Origin: Bacillus sp. CECT 9360
Lineage (GTDB): Bacteria > Bacillota > Bacilli > Bacillales > DSM-1321
Direction: 5' to 3'
DNA length: 64,000 nucleotides
Assembly (NCBI RefSeq): GCF_918741275.1
Contig: NZ_CAKKNA010000003.1
Span: forward strand, 186,001 to 250,000
Each line of letters begins with the position of its first letter. Within the stretch, counting starts at the first letter, position 1. A program made the translations under genes and the position numbers. Below the pieces are notes generated by a model, which searched no databases, was not told the DNA's origin, and saw only the letters and a program-made list of their open reading frames with translations. This document shows, in pieces, positions 40,205-50,850 of the stretch.

Positions 40205-41503
40205 TTAATCGTATCTCTTTCTTTTTGACGAAGATGGAATGCCCAGCTGATCACGGTATTTGGCCACCGTCCGCCTTGATAGGATAATCCCTGCTTCTGC
40301 CTGTAATAAATGAGAGATATCCTGATCTGAGATCGGTTTTCGTTTATCTTCCGCCTGTATGGCTTGCGCTACCTCTTTTTTCGCTTTGCGCGCGGAAATA
40401 TCCTTTTCTGTTGTCGATTGCAATGTCGATGTAAAGAATGCCCTCATTTCTAAAGTACCGAACGGAGCCCTAACATACTTATCCTTAACCACCCTGCTGA
40501 CTGTTGACTCATGGATTTCCAGGTCCAAAGCAATTTCTTTCATCGTCATCGGAATTAAAAAGGACATCCCTTTATAAAAGCACTCAGATTGTTTCTCTAC
40601 AATTTTTGCCATAACTTTCAGGATGGTTTCTTTTCTTTGTTGAATGCTCCGCTCGATCCATTGAAACTCCTGCCATTTTTCCTGCAGAAAACGGTCAACC
40701 TGCTGATCATTATGCTGTTTCATTTCTTTCAGATAAGACTCATTTGAGCTTATCCTCGGCCCATTTTTATCGAGGTTTGAGACAATGAATCCCCCATTCC
40801 TCAACTCTACAGCAACATCGGGAATAATATAAGTCGCTTTATCATGATCATACAACGATCCCGGCCGCGGATTTAATGTTTGGATAAAGTCCGATACACT
40901 TTGAATCTCTTTTAAAGATACGTGCAGCTTCCCCGATAGTTCTTTCCATTTTTTCTCCGCGAATAAAAGAAAATACTCTTCCAGAATTTTCTCGGCCAAT
41001 TTATGTTTTGCTATTCTTGCTTGAATTAAAAGGCATTCCTGCAGGTTTCTTGCACCGATCCCAAAAGGTTCAAGCTGGTGAATTAGCTTAAGGCATTCCG
41101 CCACCTCTTCCACCCGACTTCCCGTCACTTCAGCAATGTCCTCCGATGTCACCCTCACATACCCATTGTCATCCATATTGCGAATGAATTGCAGGAAAAT
41201 ATTTACCCTAGTTTTCGATAACTTCTTAACATTCAATTGTGATAATAAGTGTTTTTCAAGCGTCCATTGCTCCCCGCCGATTTGTTCGATCCAATACTTT
41301 GGATCCTGCCCATTTCCCCTTCGCTGTATAGAAAGTGATTGCGGGTAATCCAGGGAAATCAGAGGATTCTCTAATGCCTTGCTTTCCAGAAAAGCTGTCA
41401 GCTCCTGTGAGGAATATTGTAAAAGGGCAATGGCCTGGCTCAATTCCTGGGTCATCGCTAATTTTAACGTTTGCTGTTGAAAAAGTCCCACTCTCATATT
41501 CAT
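40205..41503 (-). CDS. sigL: RNA polymerase sigma-54 factor SigL (RpoN)
   Basis: A 432-residue sigma-54. N-terminal activator-interacting Gln-rich region (FQQQTLKLAMTQELSQAIAL), core-binding middle (LEPFGIGARNLQECLLIQAR), HTH (STVSRVVKDKYVRAPFG), and the RpoN box in ILSRRTVAKYRDQLGIPSSS at the C-terminus. Recognises -24/-12 promoters with enhancer proteins. Ribosome site GGGGGGAGAAG precedes the ATG at 41503. Confidence 0.95.
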   Translation of the reverse strand: MNMRVGLFQQQTLKLAMTQELSQAIALLQYSSQELTAFLESKALENPLISLDYPQSLSIQRRGNGQDPKYWIEQIGGEQWTLEKHLLSQLNVKKLSKTRVNIFLQFIRNMDDNGYVRVTSEDIAEVTGSRVEEVAECLKLIHQLEPFGIGARNLQECLLIQARIAKHKLAEKILEEYFLLFAEKKWKELSGKLHVSLKEIQSVSDFIQTLNPRPGSLYDHDKATYIIPDVAVELRNGGFIVSNLDKNGPRISSNESYLKEMKQHNDQQVDRFLQEKWQEFQWIERSIQQRKETILKVMAKIVEKQSECFYKGMSFLIPMTMKEIALDLEIHESTVSRVVKDKYVRAPFGTLEMRAFFTSTLQSTTEKDISARKAKKEVAQAIQAEDKRKPISDQDISHLLQAEAGIILSRRTVAKYRDQLGIPSSSKRKRYD

Positions 41504-41630
41504 GACTTCTCCCCCCGTTTGTTTTCATTTTACAATATACGGAGATAAACGTGTATAAAAAGCTTTGAAAACGCTTACTAAATTATTTTTTTACTAACCC
41601 TATGATAAGTAATATATGAGAGAAGGCGCA

Positions 41631-41668
41631 AAAAACCCGCCTGCCAATTAAAAAAGGCAGGCGGGTTT
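41631..41668 (-). terminator. Terminator after tRNA-Arg
   Basis: AACCCGCCTGCC/GGCAGGCGGGTT, a 12-bp G+C-rich stem with a T run on the minus strand. Confidence 0.9.
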
Positions 41669-41673
41669 AAGGA

Positions 41674-41745
41674 TGCCCTCGACAGGAATCGAACCTGTAT
41701 TTCAAGCTTCGGAGGCTTACGTGCTATCCGTTGCACCACGAGGGC
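41674..41745 (-). tRNA. trnQ-Arg: tRNA-Arg (CCG)
   Basis: A 72-nt cloverleaf: acceptor GCCCTCG pairs with CGAGGGC; T-arm CAGGTTCGATTCCTG; anticodon loop CTCCGAA gives anticodon CCG, reading CGG. CCA is not encoded. In B. subtilis a tRNA-Arg stands at the same place between sigL and clpP. Confidence 0.95.
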
Positions 41746-41916
41746 ATATGAAGGACAAACGTATAATTAAACACGAATTTCATTATATGTCAGATTTCAT
41801 CTGTTTGCAAGTAGCCAAACTGTTTTAAATTCAATCATTATGGGTATTATGGATAAAGTGATTAATTTCACCTTTGGAAAATGTCGAACAAATTATCTAG
41901 AGACCAGATTGTTTTG

Positions 41917-41933
41917 TTTGACCTAAATTGACC
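41917..41933 (+). promoter_or_regulatory. CtsR operator in front of clpP
   Basis: TTTGACC-TAA-ATTGACC, the tandem heptad recognised by CtsR (inverse of GGTCAAA repeats), one mismatch. TTGACC at 41928-41933 can also be the -35, with TACATA 17 bp on as -10, so CtsR would block the promoter directly. Confidence 0.8.
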
Positions 41934-42000
41934 AAAAGGTGTATCATACATACATAGAGTAAAACCTATAATCATTCTCTTCATAAGGAGGAAATAATGC

Positions 42001-42600
42001 ATGAACTTAATTCCTACAGTTATTGAACAAACAAGCCGCGGGGAACGTGCTTACGATATTTATTCCCGTCTACTAAAAGATCGTATTATTATGCTCGGCA
42101 GCGGCATTGACGATAATGTCTCTAATTCCATTGTTGCCCAGCTGCTGTTTCTAGAAGCGGAAAACCCTGAAAAAGATATCACGTTGTACATCAATTCTCC
42201 GGGCGGAAGCATCACCGCAGGAATGGCCATTTACGATACGATGCAATATATTAAACCGAACGTCTCTACGATTTGCATTGGAATGGCTGCCTCCATGGGT
42301 GCATTCCTACTTGCTGCCGGTGAAAAAGGAAAACGCTACGCCCTTCCAAGCAGTGAAGTCATGATTCACCAGCCCCTTGGCGGAGCACAAGGGCAGGCGA
42401 CAGAAATTGAAATCGCCGCGCGCCGCATTCTCTTCTTGCGTGATAAATTAAATAAAATTCTTTCTGAACGTACTGGCCAGCCGCTTGAAGTAATTGAGCG
42501 CGACACAGAACGCGATAACTTTATGATTGCCGAGAAAGCGATGGAATATGGATTAATCGACAAGGTGATCTCCCACAACATTGATAACGAGAAAAAGTAA
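42001..42600 (+). CDS. clpP: ATP-dependent Clp protease proteolytic subunit ClpP
   Basis: A 199-residue serine protease. Catalytic Ser in [16 protein letters not shown] (about 98), His in [13 protein letters not shown] (about 123), Asp in the DTERDNFM segment (about 172). Forms the two-ring peptidase with ClpC, ClpX or ClpE. Ribosome site AAGGAGGAAAT. Controlled here by a CtsR box; convergent with crh across a bidirectional terminator. Confidence 0.97.
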   Translation: MNLIPTVIEQTSRGERAYDIYSRLLKDRIIMLGSGIDDNVSNSIVAQLLFLEAENPEKDITLYINSPGGSITAGMAIYDTMQYIKPNVSTICIGMAASMGAFLLAAGEKGKRYALPSSEVMIHQPLGGAQGQATEIEIAARRILFLRDKLNKILSERTGQPLEVIERDTERDNFMIAEKAMEYGLIDKVISHNIDNEKK

Positions 42601-42610
42601 TAAGAAGAAA

Positions 42611-42660
42611 ATAAAAGGATACCTGCCGATCTTCAGATAGATTGGCAGGTATCCTTTTAT
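42611..42660. terminator. Bidirectional terminator between clpP and crh
   Basis: AAAAGGATACCTGCC/GGCAGGTATCCTTTT, a 15-bp stem with a 16-nt loop and T runs on both strands. Confidence 0.9.
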
Positions 42661-42663
42661 TAT

Positions 42664-42921
42664 TTATATATCCTGTTCAATGAACGCTTGCAGTGCTTCA
42701 ACCGCTTCCTGTTCATCCTTGCCCTCTACAACCAGTTTAATGACAGAACCTGTGCTTACAGCGAGGCTCATTAGACCCATTATACTTTTTGCATTTACTT
42801 TTTTTCCGTCCTTCTCCAGAAATACCTCCGATTGAAACCGGGTGGCTTCCTGGACAAAAAGGGCAGCCGGACGGGCCTGCAATCCGCTTTTCAAGCGAAC
42901 CTCCACTTGTTTCTCGACCAT
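42664..42921 (-). CDS. crh: HPr-like catabolite repression protein Crh
   Basis: An 85-residue HPr homologue. The PTS phosphorylation site His15 is replaced by Gln (SGLQARPAALF), while the regulatory Ser46 is kept (AKSIMGLMSLAV). That combination defines Crh: it is phosphorylated by HprK on Ser46 and then aids CcpA, but cannot transfer phosphate in the PTS. hprK is also in this window. Last gene of the yvcI-rapZ-yvcK-whiA-crh cluster. Confidence 0.97.
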   Translation of the reverse strand: MVEKQVEVRLKSGLQARPAALFVQEATRFQSEVFLEKDGKKVNAKSIMGLMSLAVSTGSVIKLVVEGKDEQEAVEALQAFIEQDI

Positions 42922-42950
42922 TTCTGTATCCCCTCCTTAAATGATAATCT

Positions 42951-43910
42951 TTATATTTTTTGTGACGCAGCCATTTCCCCGGTTCTAAGCTTGTCGGCGA
43001 TTTCATCAATCTTCCGTAAACGGTGATTAATCCCTGATTTGCTTATGTTTCCGCCAGATACCATTTCTCCTAGTTCCTTCAAGGTAACCTCTTGGAATGC
43101 CACTCTCAATTCGGCAATTTCCCGTAGCTTATCCGGCAATATGCCGAGGCCGACCGTATCATCTATATATCGGATGTTTTCAACTTGCCTTACAGAAGCG
43201 CCAATGGTCTTATTCAGATTAGCAGTTTCACAGTTCACCAAACGGTTCACCGAATTTCGCATATCACGGACGATCCGCACATCCTCAAAGCGCAATAAAG
43301 CCTTGTGAGCACCAATTATATTTAAGTATTCAGCGATTTTTTCCGCTTCTTTTAAATACGTAATATAGCCTTTTTTTCGCTCCAGTGTTTTAGCTTTTAG
43401 CCCAAAACCATTCATCAATTCGCATAGGGCGTCATTGTGCTCTTTATAAAGCGAGAATACTTCCAGGTGGTAGGATGAAGTTTCCGGATTATTGACCGAA
43501 CCTCCCGCGAGAAAGGCTCCTCTTAAATACGCACGCTTGCAGCATTTCTTGCCGACCAATTCTTTTGAAATAGTATGCTGGATCGAAAAACCGTCCTCTA
43601 ATATTTTTAAATCAGTTAAGATGGTTTGTCCGCCTGAAGAAAGTCTCACGATATACACATTATTTTTTTTCAGCTTCATTTTTTTGCGGACAAGCAATTC
43701 TACTTGGACCGCCTCATAGTTTTTCTTTAGCAGCGTGTAGATCCTTCTTGCAATTGCCGCATTTTCTGTTTGAATATCGACAACAAGCTTTCGATTGGAA
43801 AACGAGAGCGAGCCGTTCATTCGAATGAGCGCACATAATTCAGCTTTGCCGCAGCAATCTTTTTCTTCCAATGTTGTCAGCTCTTTTTTAGTTTCTGAAG
43901 CAAAAGACAC
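42951..43910 (-). CDS. whiA: DNA-binding protein WhiA
   Basis: A 319-residue WhiA: N-terminal LAGLIDADG-like domain ([37 protein letters not shown]) and a C-terminal HTH ([20 protein letters not shown]). The catalytic acids of homing endonucleases are not kept in the family. Linked to cell division, chromosome segregation and YvcK function in Bacillus. 67 bp after yvcK. Confidence 0.96.
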   Translation of the reverse strand: MSFASETKKELTTLEEKDCCGKAELCALIRMNGSLSFSNRKLVVDIQTENAAIARRIYTLLKKNYEAVQVELLVRKKMKLKKNNVYIVRLSSGGQTILTDLKILEDGFSIQHTISKELVGKKCCKRAYLRGAFLAGGSVNNPETSSYHLEVFSLYKEHNDALCELMNGFGLKAKTLERKKGYITYLKEAEKIAEYLNIIGAHKALLRFEDVRIVRDMRNSVNRLVNCETANLNKTIGASVRQVENIRYIDDTVGLGILPDKLREIAELRVAFQEVTLKELGEMVSGGNISKSGINHRLRKIDEIADKLRTGEMAASQKI

Positions 43911-43977
43911 GAAATCCCACCTCCAATCGAAAATTACGTTATGCTGGCTCAGTTTTCTTAAGTTTTATACGATTTAA

Positions 43978-44955
43978 TCAACGGTTGGTTTCATCTAAAA
44001 GCATATTATATAGAATCCGCGCTACTTTTTTTGTATCGTGACGGATTGCATTACGGTCGTAGCTATATATTTTATCTACCACGGTATCTAAACCAAGATC
44101 CGTTAAACTGTCTAAGTCAAACCGGACCGGCTGGGCATCCTCTTCCTTATACCGTCGCAAGACCGTATCCGGAATGGCTTCATTGTTTACAAGGATGCTT
44201 GAGATGAAATGACAGCTCATATGATCATAAATCGCCTTCACATGATCGCTGGCTGTGTAATTCAAGGTCTCCCCTGCCTGGGTCATTAAATTACAAATGT
44301 AAACCTTCTTTGCCTTTGATTTGCAAACCTCTTCCCCAAGACCGGGAACTAACAGGTTTGGAAGGATACTCGTATATAGGCTACCCGGACCGATGACGAT
44401 CAGGTCAGCTTGTTTAATTTCCTGAATGGTTTCACGCAGTGGTTGAATGTCAATGGGTGACAGGAAAACCCTTTTAATCTTCTTCCCCGAATCCGGGATT
44501 TTTGATTCTCCTGTTACAACACTGCCATCCTCCATCTCAGCGTTAAGAATCACACTTTGATTGGCCGCCGGAAGAACCTTACCCCTGACATTGAGTACTT
44601 TGCTCATTTCCTGGATCGCATGGACAAAATCACCTGTGATCGACGTCATGGCCGCAATGATCAGGTTACCAAGGGAATGTCCGGTAAGCTCGTTCGAACT
44701 TTTGAAACGATGCTGAAACATCTGTTCAACAAGCGGCTCTACGTCGGATAGGGCCGCCAGCACATTACGGATATCACCGGGTGCAGGAATGTCCAGCTCG
44801 TTCCTCAATCGGCCCGAGCTGCCGCCATCGTCCGCTACCGTAACAATTGCCGTGATATCAACCGGATATTTTTTTAACCCTCGCAGCAAAACAGGGAGGC
44901 CGGTGCCTCCTCCAATTATGACGATTCTTGGCTGTTGAGTTTTATTTGGTATCAA
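43978..44955 (-). CDS. yvcK: YvcK (gluconeogenesis factor / CofD-like)
   Basis: A 325-residue YvcK/CofD-like protein: [20 protein letters not shown] and [20 protein letters not shown] form the nucleotide-sugar site, [14 protein letters not shown] and LTQA-type [17 protein letters not shown] follow. It binds UDP-GlcNAc and is needed for growth on gluconeogenic substrates and for cell-wall homeostasis. Overlaps rapZ by 14 bp. Confidence 0.96.
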   Translation of the reverse strand: MIPNKTQQPRIVIIGGGTGLPVLLRGLKKYPVDITAIVTVADDGGSSGRLRNELDIPAPGDIRNVLAALSDVEPLVEQMFQHRFKSSNELTGHSLGNLIIAAMTSITGDFVHAIQEMSKVLNVRGKVLPAANQSVILNAEMEDGSVVTGESKIPDSGKKIKRVFLSPIDIQPLRETIQEIKQADLIVIGPGSLYTSILPNLLVPGLGEEVCKSKAKKVYICNLMTQAGETLNYTASDHVKAIYDHMSCHFISSILVNNEAIPDTVLRRYKEEDAQPVRFDLDSLTDLGLDTVVDKIYSYDRNAIRHDTKKVARILYNMLLDETNR

Positions 44956-45841
44956 TTTTGCTCTTCCTCTTCTCTATATCACGGTGAGAAACATGTGTCA
45001 CATAATCGTCTTCAAAATATTTGGCAATATACTCAGCGAGCGCTACTGAACGGTGCTGTCCGCCTGTACATCCAATCGCGATAACAAGCTGCGCCTTACC
45101 CTCCCGTTTATAATGGGGAAGCATAAAACTTAGCAAATCGGTTACCTTCTCTAAAAACTTGGTCGTTTCATTCCACTTTAAAACATAGCCTGACACTTCT
45201 TCATCCAGACCGGTTTTCGGACGCATGTGTTCAATATAATGCGGATTCGGAAGGAAGCGAACGTCAAAAACAAGATCGGCGTCAATTGGTAGTCCATGCT
45301 TAAAGCCGAATGACATAACGTTTACTGAAAAGACAGGTTTATTTCCGTTAGCATACTCCGTTAAAATCTTTTCTCGCAATTCTCTTGGTTTTAATTTTGA
45401 AGTATTGTATATCGTCTGCGACCGCCCCTTTAGTTCCTCTAACAGGCTGCGTTCGAGATGAATACCCTCAAGAGGACGCTCTGAAGGCGCAAGCGGGTGC
45501 GTCCGTCTTGTTTCCTTGTATCGACGGACAAGGGCCTCATCATCGGCGTTCAGAAATAGAATTTGCGGGGTAACCCAAGAAGTCTCCGCGAGATTGTCGA
45601 GCGCCTTAAATAAATGGTCAAAAAACTCACGTCCACGCAAATCCATAACAAGGGCCACTTTATTCATCTTATTGCCGGATTCCTTCATTAACTCAAGAAA
45701 TTTCGGCAGTAACGTCGGCGGCAAATTATCGACACAGAAAAACCCTAAATCTTCAAAACTTTGAATCGCTACCGTTTTACCGGCACCTGACATCCCCGTA
45801 ATAATCACTAATTGCGTTCCGCTTACCGAACCTGTACTCAT
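44942..45841 (-). CDS. rapZ: RNase adapter / nucleotide-binding protein RapZ (YvcJ)
   Basis: A 299-residue P-loop protein with Walker [11 protein letters not shown] (about 16-25), [37 protein letters not shown] and the C-terminal [15 protein letters not shown]. In B. subtilis YvcJ hydrolyses GTP/ATP and affects competence; in E. coli RapZ controls glmS. Next to yvcK, as usual. Confidence 0.95.
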   Translation of the reverse strand: MSTGSVSGTQLVIITGMSGAGKTVAIQSFEDLGFFCVDNLPPTLLPKFLELMKESGNKMNKVALVMDLRGREFFDHLFKALDNLAETSWVTPQILFLNADDEALVRRYKETRRTHPLAPSERPLEGIHLERSLLEELKGRSQTIYNTSKLKPRELREKILTEYANGNKPVFSVNVMSFGFKHGLPIDADLVFDVRFLPNPHYIEHMRPKTGLDEEVSGYVLKWNETTKFLEKVTDLLSFMLPHYKREGKAQLVIAIGCTGGQHRSVALAEYIAKYFEDDYVTHVSHRDIEKRKSKIDTK

Positions 45842-45886
45842 TTCACTTTTCCCCCTATCAAAAGAGCAAGCAGCATCTATTTTGAA

Positions 45887-46345
45887 TTAACCTGGATCCA
45901 GTCTGTACGAAATCAAATCAAAATCAGGTGTATATGTAAACGTCCCGTAAATGATGCCGTTTCCATGAATCATATATTCCAAAATATGATGATCTCCTTC
46001 TGCCATCGGAAGCTTACTCACTTCTTCCACACGGTGCCAGAATAGTTCCCCTTCATCAGACTGATCAACATTCACTCCGTCAGCCTCTGTTGCCAGAAAG
46101 GTGAACATCATCCACTCGTTGAGAACTTTATCTCCCTCTTTTATGATGAAGGTAAAGATTCCTTTAATGGCAGGGTTCTTTATATATACTCCGGTTTCTT
46201 CGCGATATTCCCGGATACAGGCATCTCTTACTGATTCTCCCGGTTCCATTTTTCCACCCGGCGCGACCCACCAGCCGCGACGCGGTTTTTTTAATAGCAG
46301 GATTTGATCATCCTTAATCAAAACACAATTCGTTACACGCTGCAT
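45887..46345 (-). CDS. yvcI: Nudix hydrolase YvcI
   Basis: A 152-residue Nudix protein. The 23-residue Nudix box runs from GGKMEPGESVRDACI to REYREETGVY and is complete (GX5EX7REUXEEXGU). Substrate unknown, likely a (d)NTP or related pyrophosphate. ATG at 46345 follows AGAGGTGAAGGAA; an earlier frame start at 46420 is rejected. Head of the yvcI-rapZ-yvcK-whiA-crh cluster. Confidence 0.9.
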   Translation of the reverse strand: MQRVTNCVLIKDDQILLLKKPRRGWWVAPGGKMEPGESVRDACIREYREETGVYIKNPAIKGIFTFIIKEGDKVLNEWMMFTFLATEADGVNVDQSDEGELFWHRVEEVSKLPMAEGDHHILEYMIHGNGIIYGTFTYTPDFDLISYRLDPG

Positions 46346-46559
46346 TTCCTTCACCTCTGGTCGCCCGAACTCGGCGTCTAAAACGTAATTTATCATGAAC
46401 AAAGTATCTGCAATAAGCAAAAGACCAAGATGTATTCATGTTATTATACTATTTTTGCAAACCACCCACAATGAACAAAGACTGACAGATTACAAATACT
46501 GGTTTGATGCAAGTTTAGAGAAAATTGGCCGATTAAAGGAACCAGTCTCAGACTTCGTG

Positions 46560-46690
46560 GTAGAACCTTCAAATAATGTAGCGAGTATCCTGCTGATTGT
46601 AGCCCAGTTGAGGATTTTTGGAGCGAGAATCTTAATTTGTAACCCGTTTAAGATTTCGTAGCGAAGATTTCAATTTTGTAGCGAGTAGAG
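46560..46690. repeat. Intergenic ~20-nt repeat array D (degenerate)
   Basis: G(T/A)AGCGA-like cores occur at 46560, 46578, 46599, 46620, 46639, 46658 and 46678, spaced 18-21 nt, with T-rich joints (ATTT, TTTT) between. More eroded than the other arrays. With the trxB terminator it accounts for the 500-bp gap between yvcI and trxB; 46346-46555 shows nothing else clear. Confidence 0.6.
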
Positions 46691-46710
46691 GGCATTTTGC
46701 TCTTATTCGC

Positions 46711-46741
46711 AAAAAAATAGGCACGGACTTTTGTCCGTGCC
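46711..46741 (-). terminator. Terminator of trxB
   Basis: GGCACGGAC-TTTT-GTCCGTGCC perfect 9-bp stem followed by a 7-T run on the minus strand, about 100 bp beyond the trxB stop. Confidence 0.9.
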
Positions 46742-46844
46742 AGCCAAGGGTTATATTTATTAAAGGGGGTCAATTTCTATATCTACTATACCCAATCTTT
46801 ATTTCACATATGTTACAGCATAATTAAAACAGAGTTACGAATTA

Positions 46845-47816
<972 letters not shown>

Positions 47817-47906
47817 TCATTTCCACTAGCTCTTTACAGTTTTCTTTTACTAGTATTTCCTACCTACTATCCTATATAACAAATAAATCCTAGTCCAAAT
47901 ATTTGC

Positions 47907-49409
47907 TCATTGAAGCAGAGTATTGACTGATTTGATGTACTTGGAAAGAGTAGAGACCGATATGAAATGCTTTTCCGCGATTTCCGGCTGTGTTTTTCTT
48001 TCATTGCGAAGTCTTTGCCATACATATTCCAGCGCAGCCGCCCATCCTGCGGGGTTCGTCAGCTTAAGGTTAGCTTTCTCCGCTTCTACAAATACGGAGA
48101 ACCACATTAAGTACAGCCCAGCCTCTGTATGCTGCACAGGTTGAAAATGATGGTACAGCATTTCCGCTGTCCGGTCAGCAAAATCAATCGCTGACTGCTT
48201 TCTTCCCTTGGCACTACCCTTAACGGCCGCAGCGTATTCCTTTTCAAACATTGTAAAGAGCGGATTTTTTTGGAATAAAGGATGGTTAAACACCTGCTCT
48301 TTTTGATTGGAATGCTTCGTTAAAAAGATCGCAAACAGCCTCTCTTCGATAAACTCGCTTTCCAGCCGTTTAATAATCGAAGGAAGATGGTGTTCAAAGC
48401 CATTAACTGCAGAATTCGCATCGCTCCACGGCTCCAACCCTTCTTTTTCGGGATTGGCTTCCAGCACTTTTTTCCATGCCCGTTTCGCGGTGCTTTCATG
48501 TCCTAAATGGAAGGCTGAATTACTAAGCCAGTAATAGAACGACCCGTCACCTTCGAATCCCTGCTTTTGCAGCTGCCGTAGCCACCTATAGGCGAGGGCA
48601 TACTTCCCGACTAAAGCAAAGGTAGCTCCAAGCTTAAAGCGGTGATCTACTAAAATGGGGCGGATTTTTTCCAGACCCTTCACCAATTCTTCGACCTTCT
48701 CATCATTTTTCCGATAATAATGGAATACTGTCAGATTACAAAGGGCATGCAGATTGCCGGGGCTCTTAGCAAGAACGTCCTCCAAGGTACTGAAAGCCTC
48801 TTCTATTTCCCCTAAATAAAAGTAAGCGAGGGCCAGGTTATTATAAGCAGACCAAAACTCCGGATGCTCTTTAATCGTTTCATTCAGCACTTCAATCGCT
48901 TTCTGAAAATTACCTGCCTCCAGATATTCACGGGCTTCCTCTTGCTTAAAAATCAACCCGTCTTGCTCCGCAAGGCTTTCTTCCGTTTCATCAGCCTCAA
49001 AAGTGATTAAATCGAGCAAGTCTTCCGCATCTTCGCTGAATTCCCCATCTTCTTCTTTATCGAGGTACGCACTCGCATGGCGGTACGCTTCCTTGAACAT
49101 ACCCAAATGAGCATAATTATTAGCCAAAAAGTAATGGCATTCTGTCATATATGGATCAATTACATCCAAAATGTTCTGAAGCAAATGGTTAGAGCGGCTG
49201 TATTCGCCGATTTCCGTACAAGTAATCGCAAGCTGACACGCAATCATCGGTTCAGCGGGTTCCAGCTCAAGCGCTCTTTCGAAGTATTTCCTTGCTTTAT
49301 ATAAATCATGTCTATGATATGCTTTTAAACCCTTGGCGAAATAGTATTCTCCTGTCGGGTGAAATGATAGTATTTTGGCTGGCTTGCCAAGCTTAGAGTC
49401 TTTGCTCAT
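47907..49409 (-). CDS. yvcD: TPR-repeat protein YvcD
   Basis: A 500-residue tetratricopeptide protein. TPR units are visible at HPTGEYYFAKGLKAYHRHDL, YKARKYFERALELEPAEPMI, EYLEAGNFQKAIEVLNETIK, HPEFWSAYNNLALAYFYLGE and HALCNLTVFHYYRKNDEKVE; a small HTH-like segment (KTQPEIAEKHFISVSTLSKY) closes it. A protein-interaction scaffold of unknown partner, conserved next to trxB. ATG at 49409 has GGAGGA 5 nt upstream. Confidence 0.88.
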   Translation of the reverse strand: MSKDSKLGKPAKILSFHPTGEYYFAKGLKAYHRHDLYKARKYFERALELEPAEPMIACQLAITCTEIGEYSRSNHLLQNILDVIDPYMTECHYFLANNYAHLGMFKEAYRHASAYLDKEEDGEFSEDAEDLLDLITFEADETEESLAEQDGLIFKQEEAREYLEAGNFQKAIEVLNETIKEHPEFWSAYNNLALAYFYLGEIEEAFSTLEDVLAKSPGNLHALCNLTVFHYYRKNDEKVEELVKGLEKIRPILVDHRFKLGATFALVGKYALAYRWLRQLQKQGFEGDGSFYYWLSNSAFHLGHESTAKRAWKKVLEANPEKEGLEPWSDANSAVNGFEHHLPSIIKRLESEFIEERLFAIFLTKHSNQKEQVFNHPLFQKNPLFTMFEKEYAAAVKGSAKGRKQSAIDFADRTAEMLYHHFQPVQHTEAGLYLMWFSVFVEAEKANLKLTNPAGWAAALEYVWQRLRNERKTQPEIAEKHFISVSTLSKYIKSVNTLLQ

Positions 49410-49581
49410 GAAATCCTCCATCTTCAAGTTCTTTAACTATAGTAGTATACCATAACGGATGGGGTTTGCGTAACTTTGAGAACCCACAGGGGTTGTAGGG
49501 AAAAATTGTGTGTATAACTTATTAAAAATGTTCTATTGCTCATTATAGTGAGCTCGGTTAGTTTAAAATCAACTTTATATC

Positions 49582-49602
49582 TTTGTAATTATTTATTACA
49601 AA
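49582..49602. promoter_or_regulatory. Palindromic operator of the XRE module
   Basis: TTTGTAAT-TATTT-ATTACAAA, a perfect 8-5-8 inverted repeat. A second half site (ATTACAAAA) lies at 49646, right behind the TATAAT at 49640-49645. The arrangement suggests autorepression by the XRE protein. Confidence 0.6.
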
Positions 49603-49639
49603 ATTTATCTGATTCGATTATAAAAAACAAAAAATGTGT

Positions 49640-49645
49640 TATAAT
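49640..49645 (+). promoter_or_regulatory. -10 element of the XRE module
   Basis: TATAAT 22 bp upstream of the XRE start, leaving a leader of only about 15 nt that is almost all ribosome site (AAAGGAGGGG). No good -35 is seen. Confidence 0.55.
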
Positions 49646-49666
49646 ATTACAAAAGGAGGGGTTCTA

Positions 49667-50017
49667 ATGTTAAATCAAGAGATTGGTTCAAAGATTAGTT
49701 TCCGCAGGAAAGCATTAAATTGGAGCCAAGAAGAACTTTCAAAAAAATTAGAAGAAAAAGGGCTTCCTTTGAGTAGAGAAGTCATAAGCAATATAGAAAA
49801 AGGCAAAAGAATTATTAATGTCGTTGAAATGAACGCCATCATGGATGTATTAGGATTAGACATTAACACGTTCTTGCATCAAGAAGAAGAAACAGATTTA
49901 ATTACATTGTTTAGACAAAAAGAGGAGTTAGATCAGGAAGATGAATGGTTTTTGGAAGACCTACAAATGATAGCTGCTGCATTCATCGGACAGGAAAAAA
50001 TAATTCAAGGGCTTTAG
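49667..50017 (+). CDS. XRE-family HTH regulator
   Basis: A 116-residue regulator. The XRE HTH covers about 1-65 (IGSKISFRRKALNWSQEELS, LSREVISNIEKGKRIINVVE), followed by an acidic helical tail rich in Glu/Asp. ATG at 49667 has AAGGAGGGG upstream. First gene of a three-gene unit; 26 bp before the ImmA/IrrE peptidase gene. By analogy with ImmR-ImmA type pairs the peptidase may cleave or inactivate it (inference). Confidence 0.88.
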   Translation: MLNQEIGSKISFRRKALNWSQEELSKKLEEKGLPLSREVISNIEKGKRIINVVEMNAIMDVLGLDINTFLHQEEETDLITLFRQKEELDQEDEWFLEDLQMIAAAFIGQEKIIQGL

Positions 50018-50043
50018 CCTAGTCTATAAATGGTGGTGAAAAT

Positions 50044-50850
50044 ATGAATAAAAAGAAGGCTACAGAGATCCCTCAATTCTTAGGTGAAAAAAAACGTTTA
50101 GATGCTAAAAAAATGGCACGACAAGTAAGCCTGGAAATCGCTCTATTAGGGATAACGGATATATTCGATGTTATTGAAGAAAAAGCATTACTTATAAAGT
50201 CTCCATATAAAAATTCAGAAGGAAAAGCAAGATTCTCCGGATTCTGCAGCTATATAGACAATCACTTTGTTGTATTTATTAACTCTGCATATTCACTTGG
50301 CCATCAACGCTACACGGCTGCTCACGAACTGTATCATGTGTACTTTGATACGGAAAAATTAAAAAAAAATAAATTGTTAAAAAGAGACGATAATAGCAAT
50401 GAGGAATTGGCCCAAACTTTCGCAGCGGAACTGCTAATGCCGGAAGATCGCCTCAAAAGTAGCTTTCTAGAAGAAGTTGGCTCTAAGGAAATGGATGTTT
50501 ATCATACTATCCGTCTTCATCAAACTTTCAAAGTTAGTTACCGGGCAATGGTTACAAGATGCCTTGAATTGGGATTAATCAATGAAAAAGCTTATTTAAA
50601 ACTTACCGAATATGGAACAATTGAGAATAAGGAATTACTACAAACGCTGACAAAGGAAAGTGGATATAAAATCGATCTCCTTCTTGCAACTAATGAACGA
50701 TATGTTTCAAGAAAGTTTGTTGATTTCGCAATTGATAATTTCTCCAATAATAAAATTTCTGAAGGACGACTTAAAAGTCTGCTAGAATATGCTGGTGTTG
50801 AGAATTTTGAATCCATTGTAACAAAACACAATAAGGAGAAAAATTCCTGA
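50044..50850 (+). CDS. ImmA/IrrE-family metallopeptidase
   Basis: A 268-residue protein with a COG2856-type zinc peptidase domain. The HExxH motif is HELYH (94-98) in YTAAHELYHVYFDTEKL, and NEELAQTFAAELLMP supplies the third ligand Glu near 120. After it, residues about 150-265 form a helical region of unknown function. Such peptidases cleave XRE-type repressors (ImmA on ImmR) or act as stress regulators, and COG2856-Xre pairs have been proposed as toxin-antitoxin-like systems. Its stop overlaps the next start (TGATG). Confidence 0.88.
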   Translation: MNKKKATEIPQFLGEKKRLDAKKMARQVSLEIALLGITDIFDVIEEKALLIKSPYKNSEGKARFSGFCSYIDNHFVVFINSAYSLGHQRYTAAHELYHVYFDTEKLKKNKLLKRDDNSNEELAQTFAAELLMPEDRLKSSFLEEVGSKEMDVYHTIRLHQTFKVSYRAMVTRCLELGLINEKAYLKLTEYGTIENKELLQTLTKESGYKIDLLLATNERYVSRKFVDFAIDNFSNNKISEGRLKSLLEYAGVENFESIVTKHNKEKNS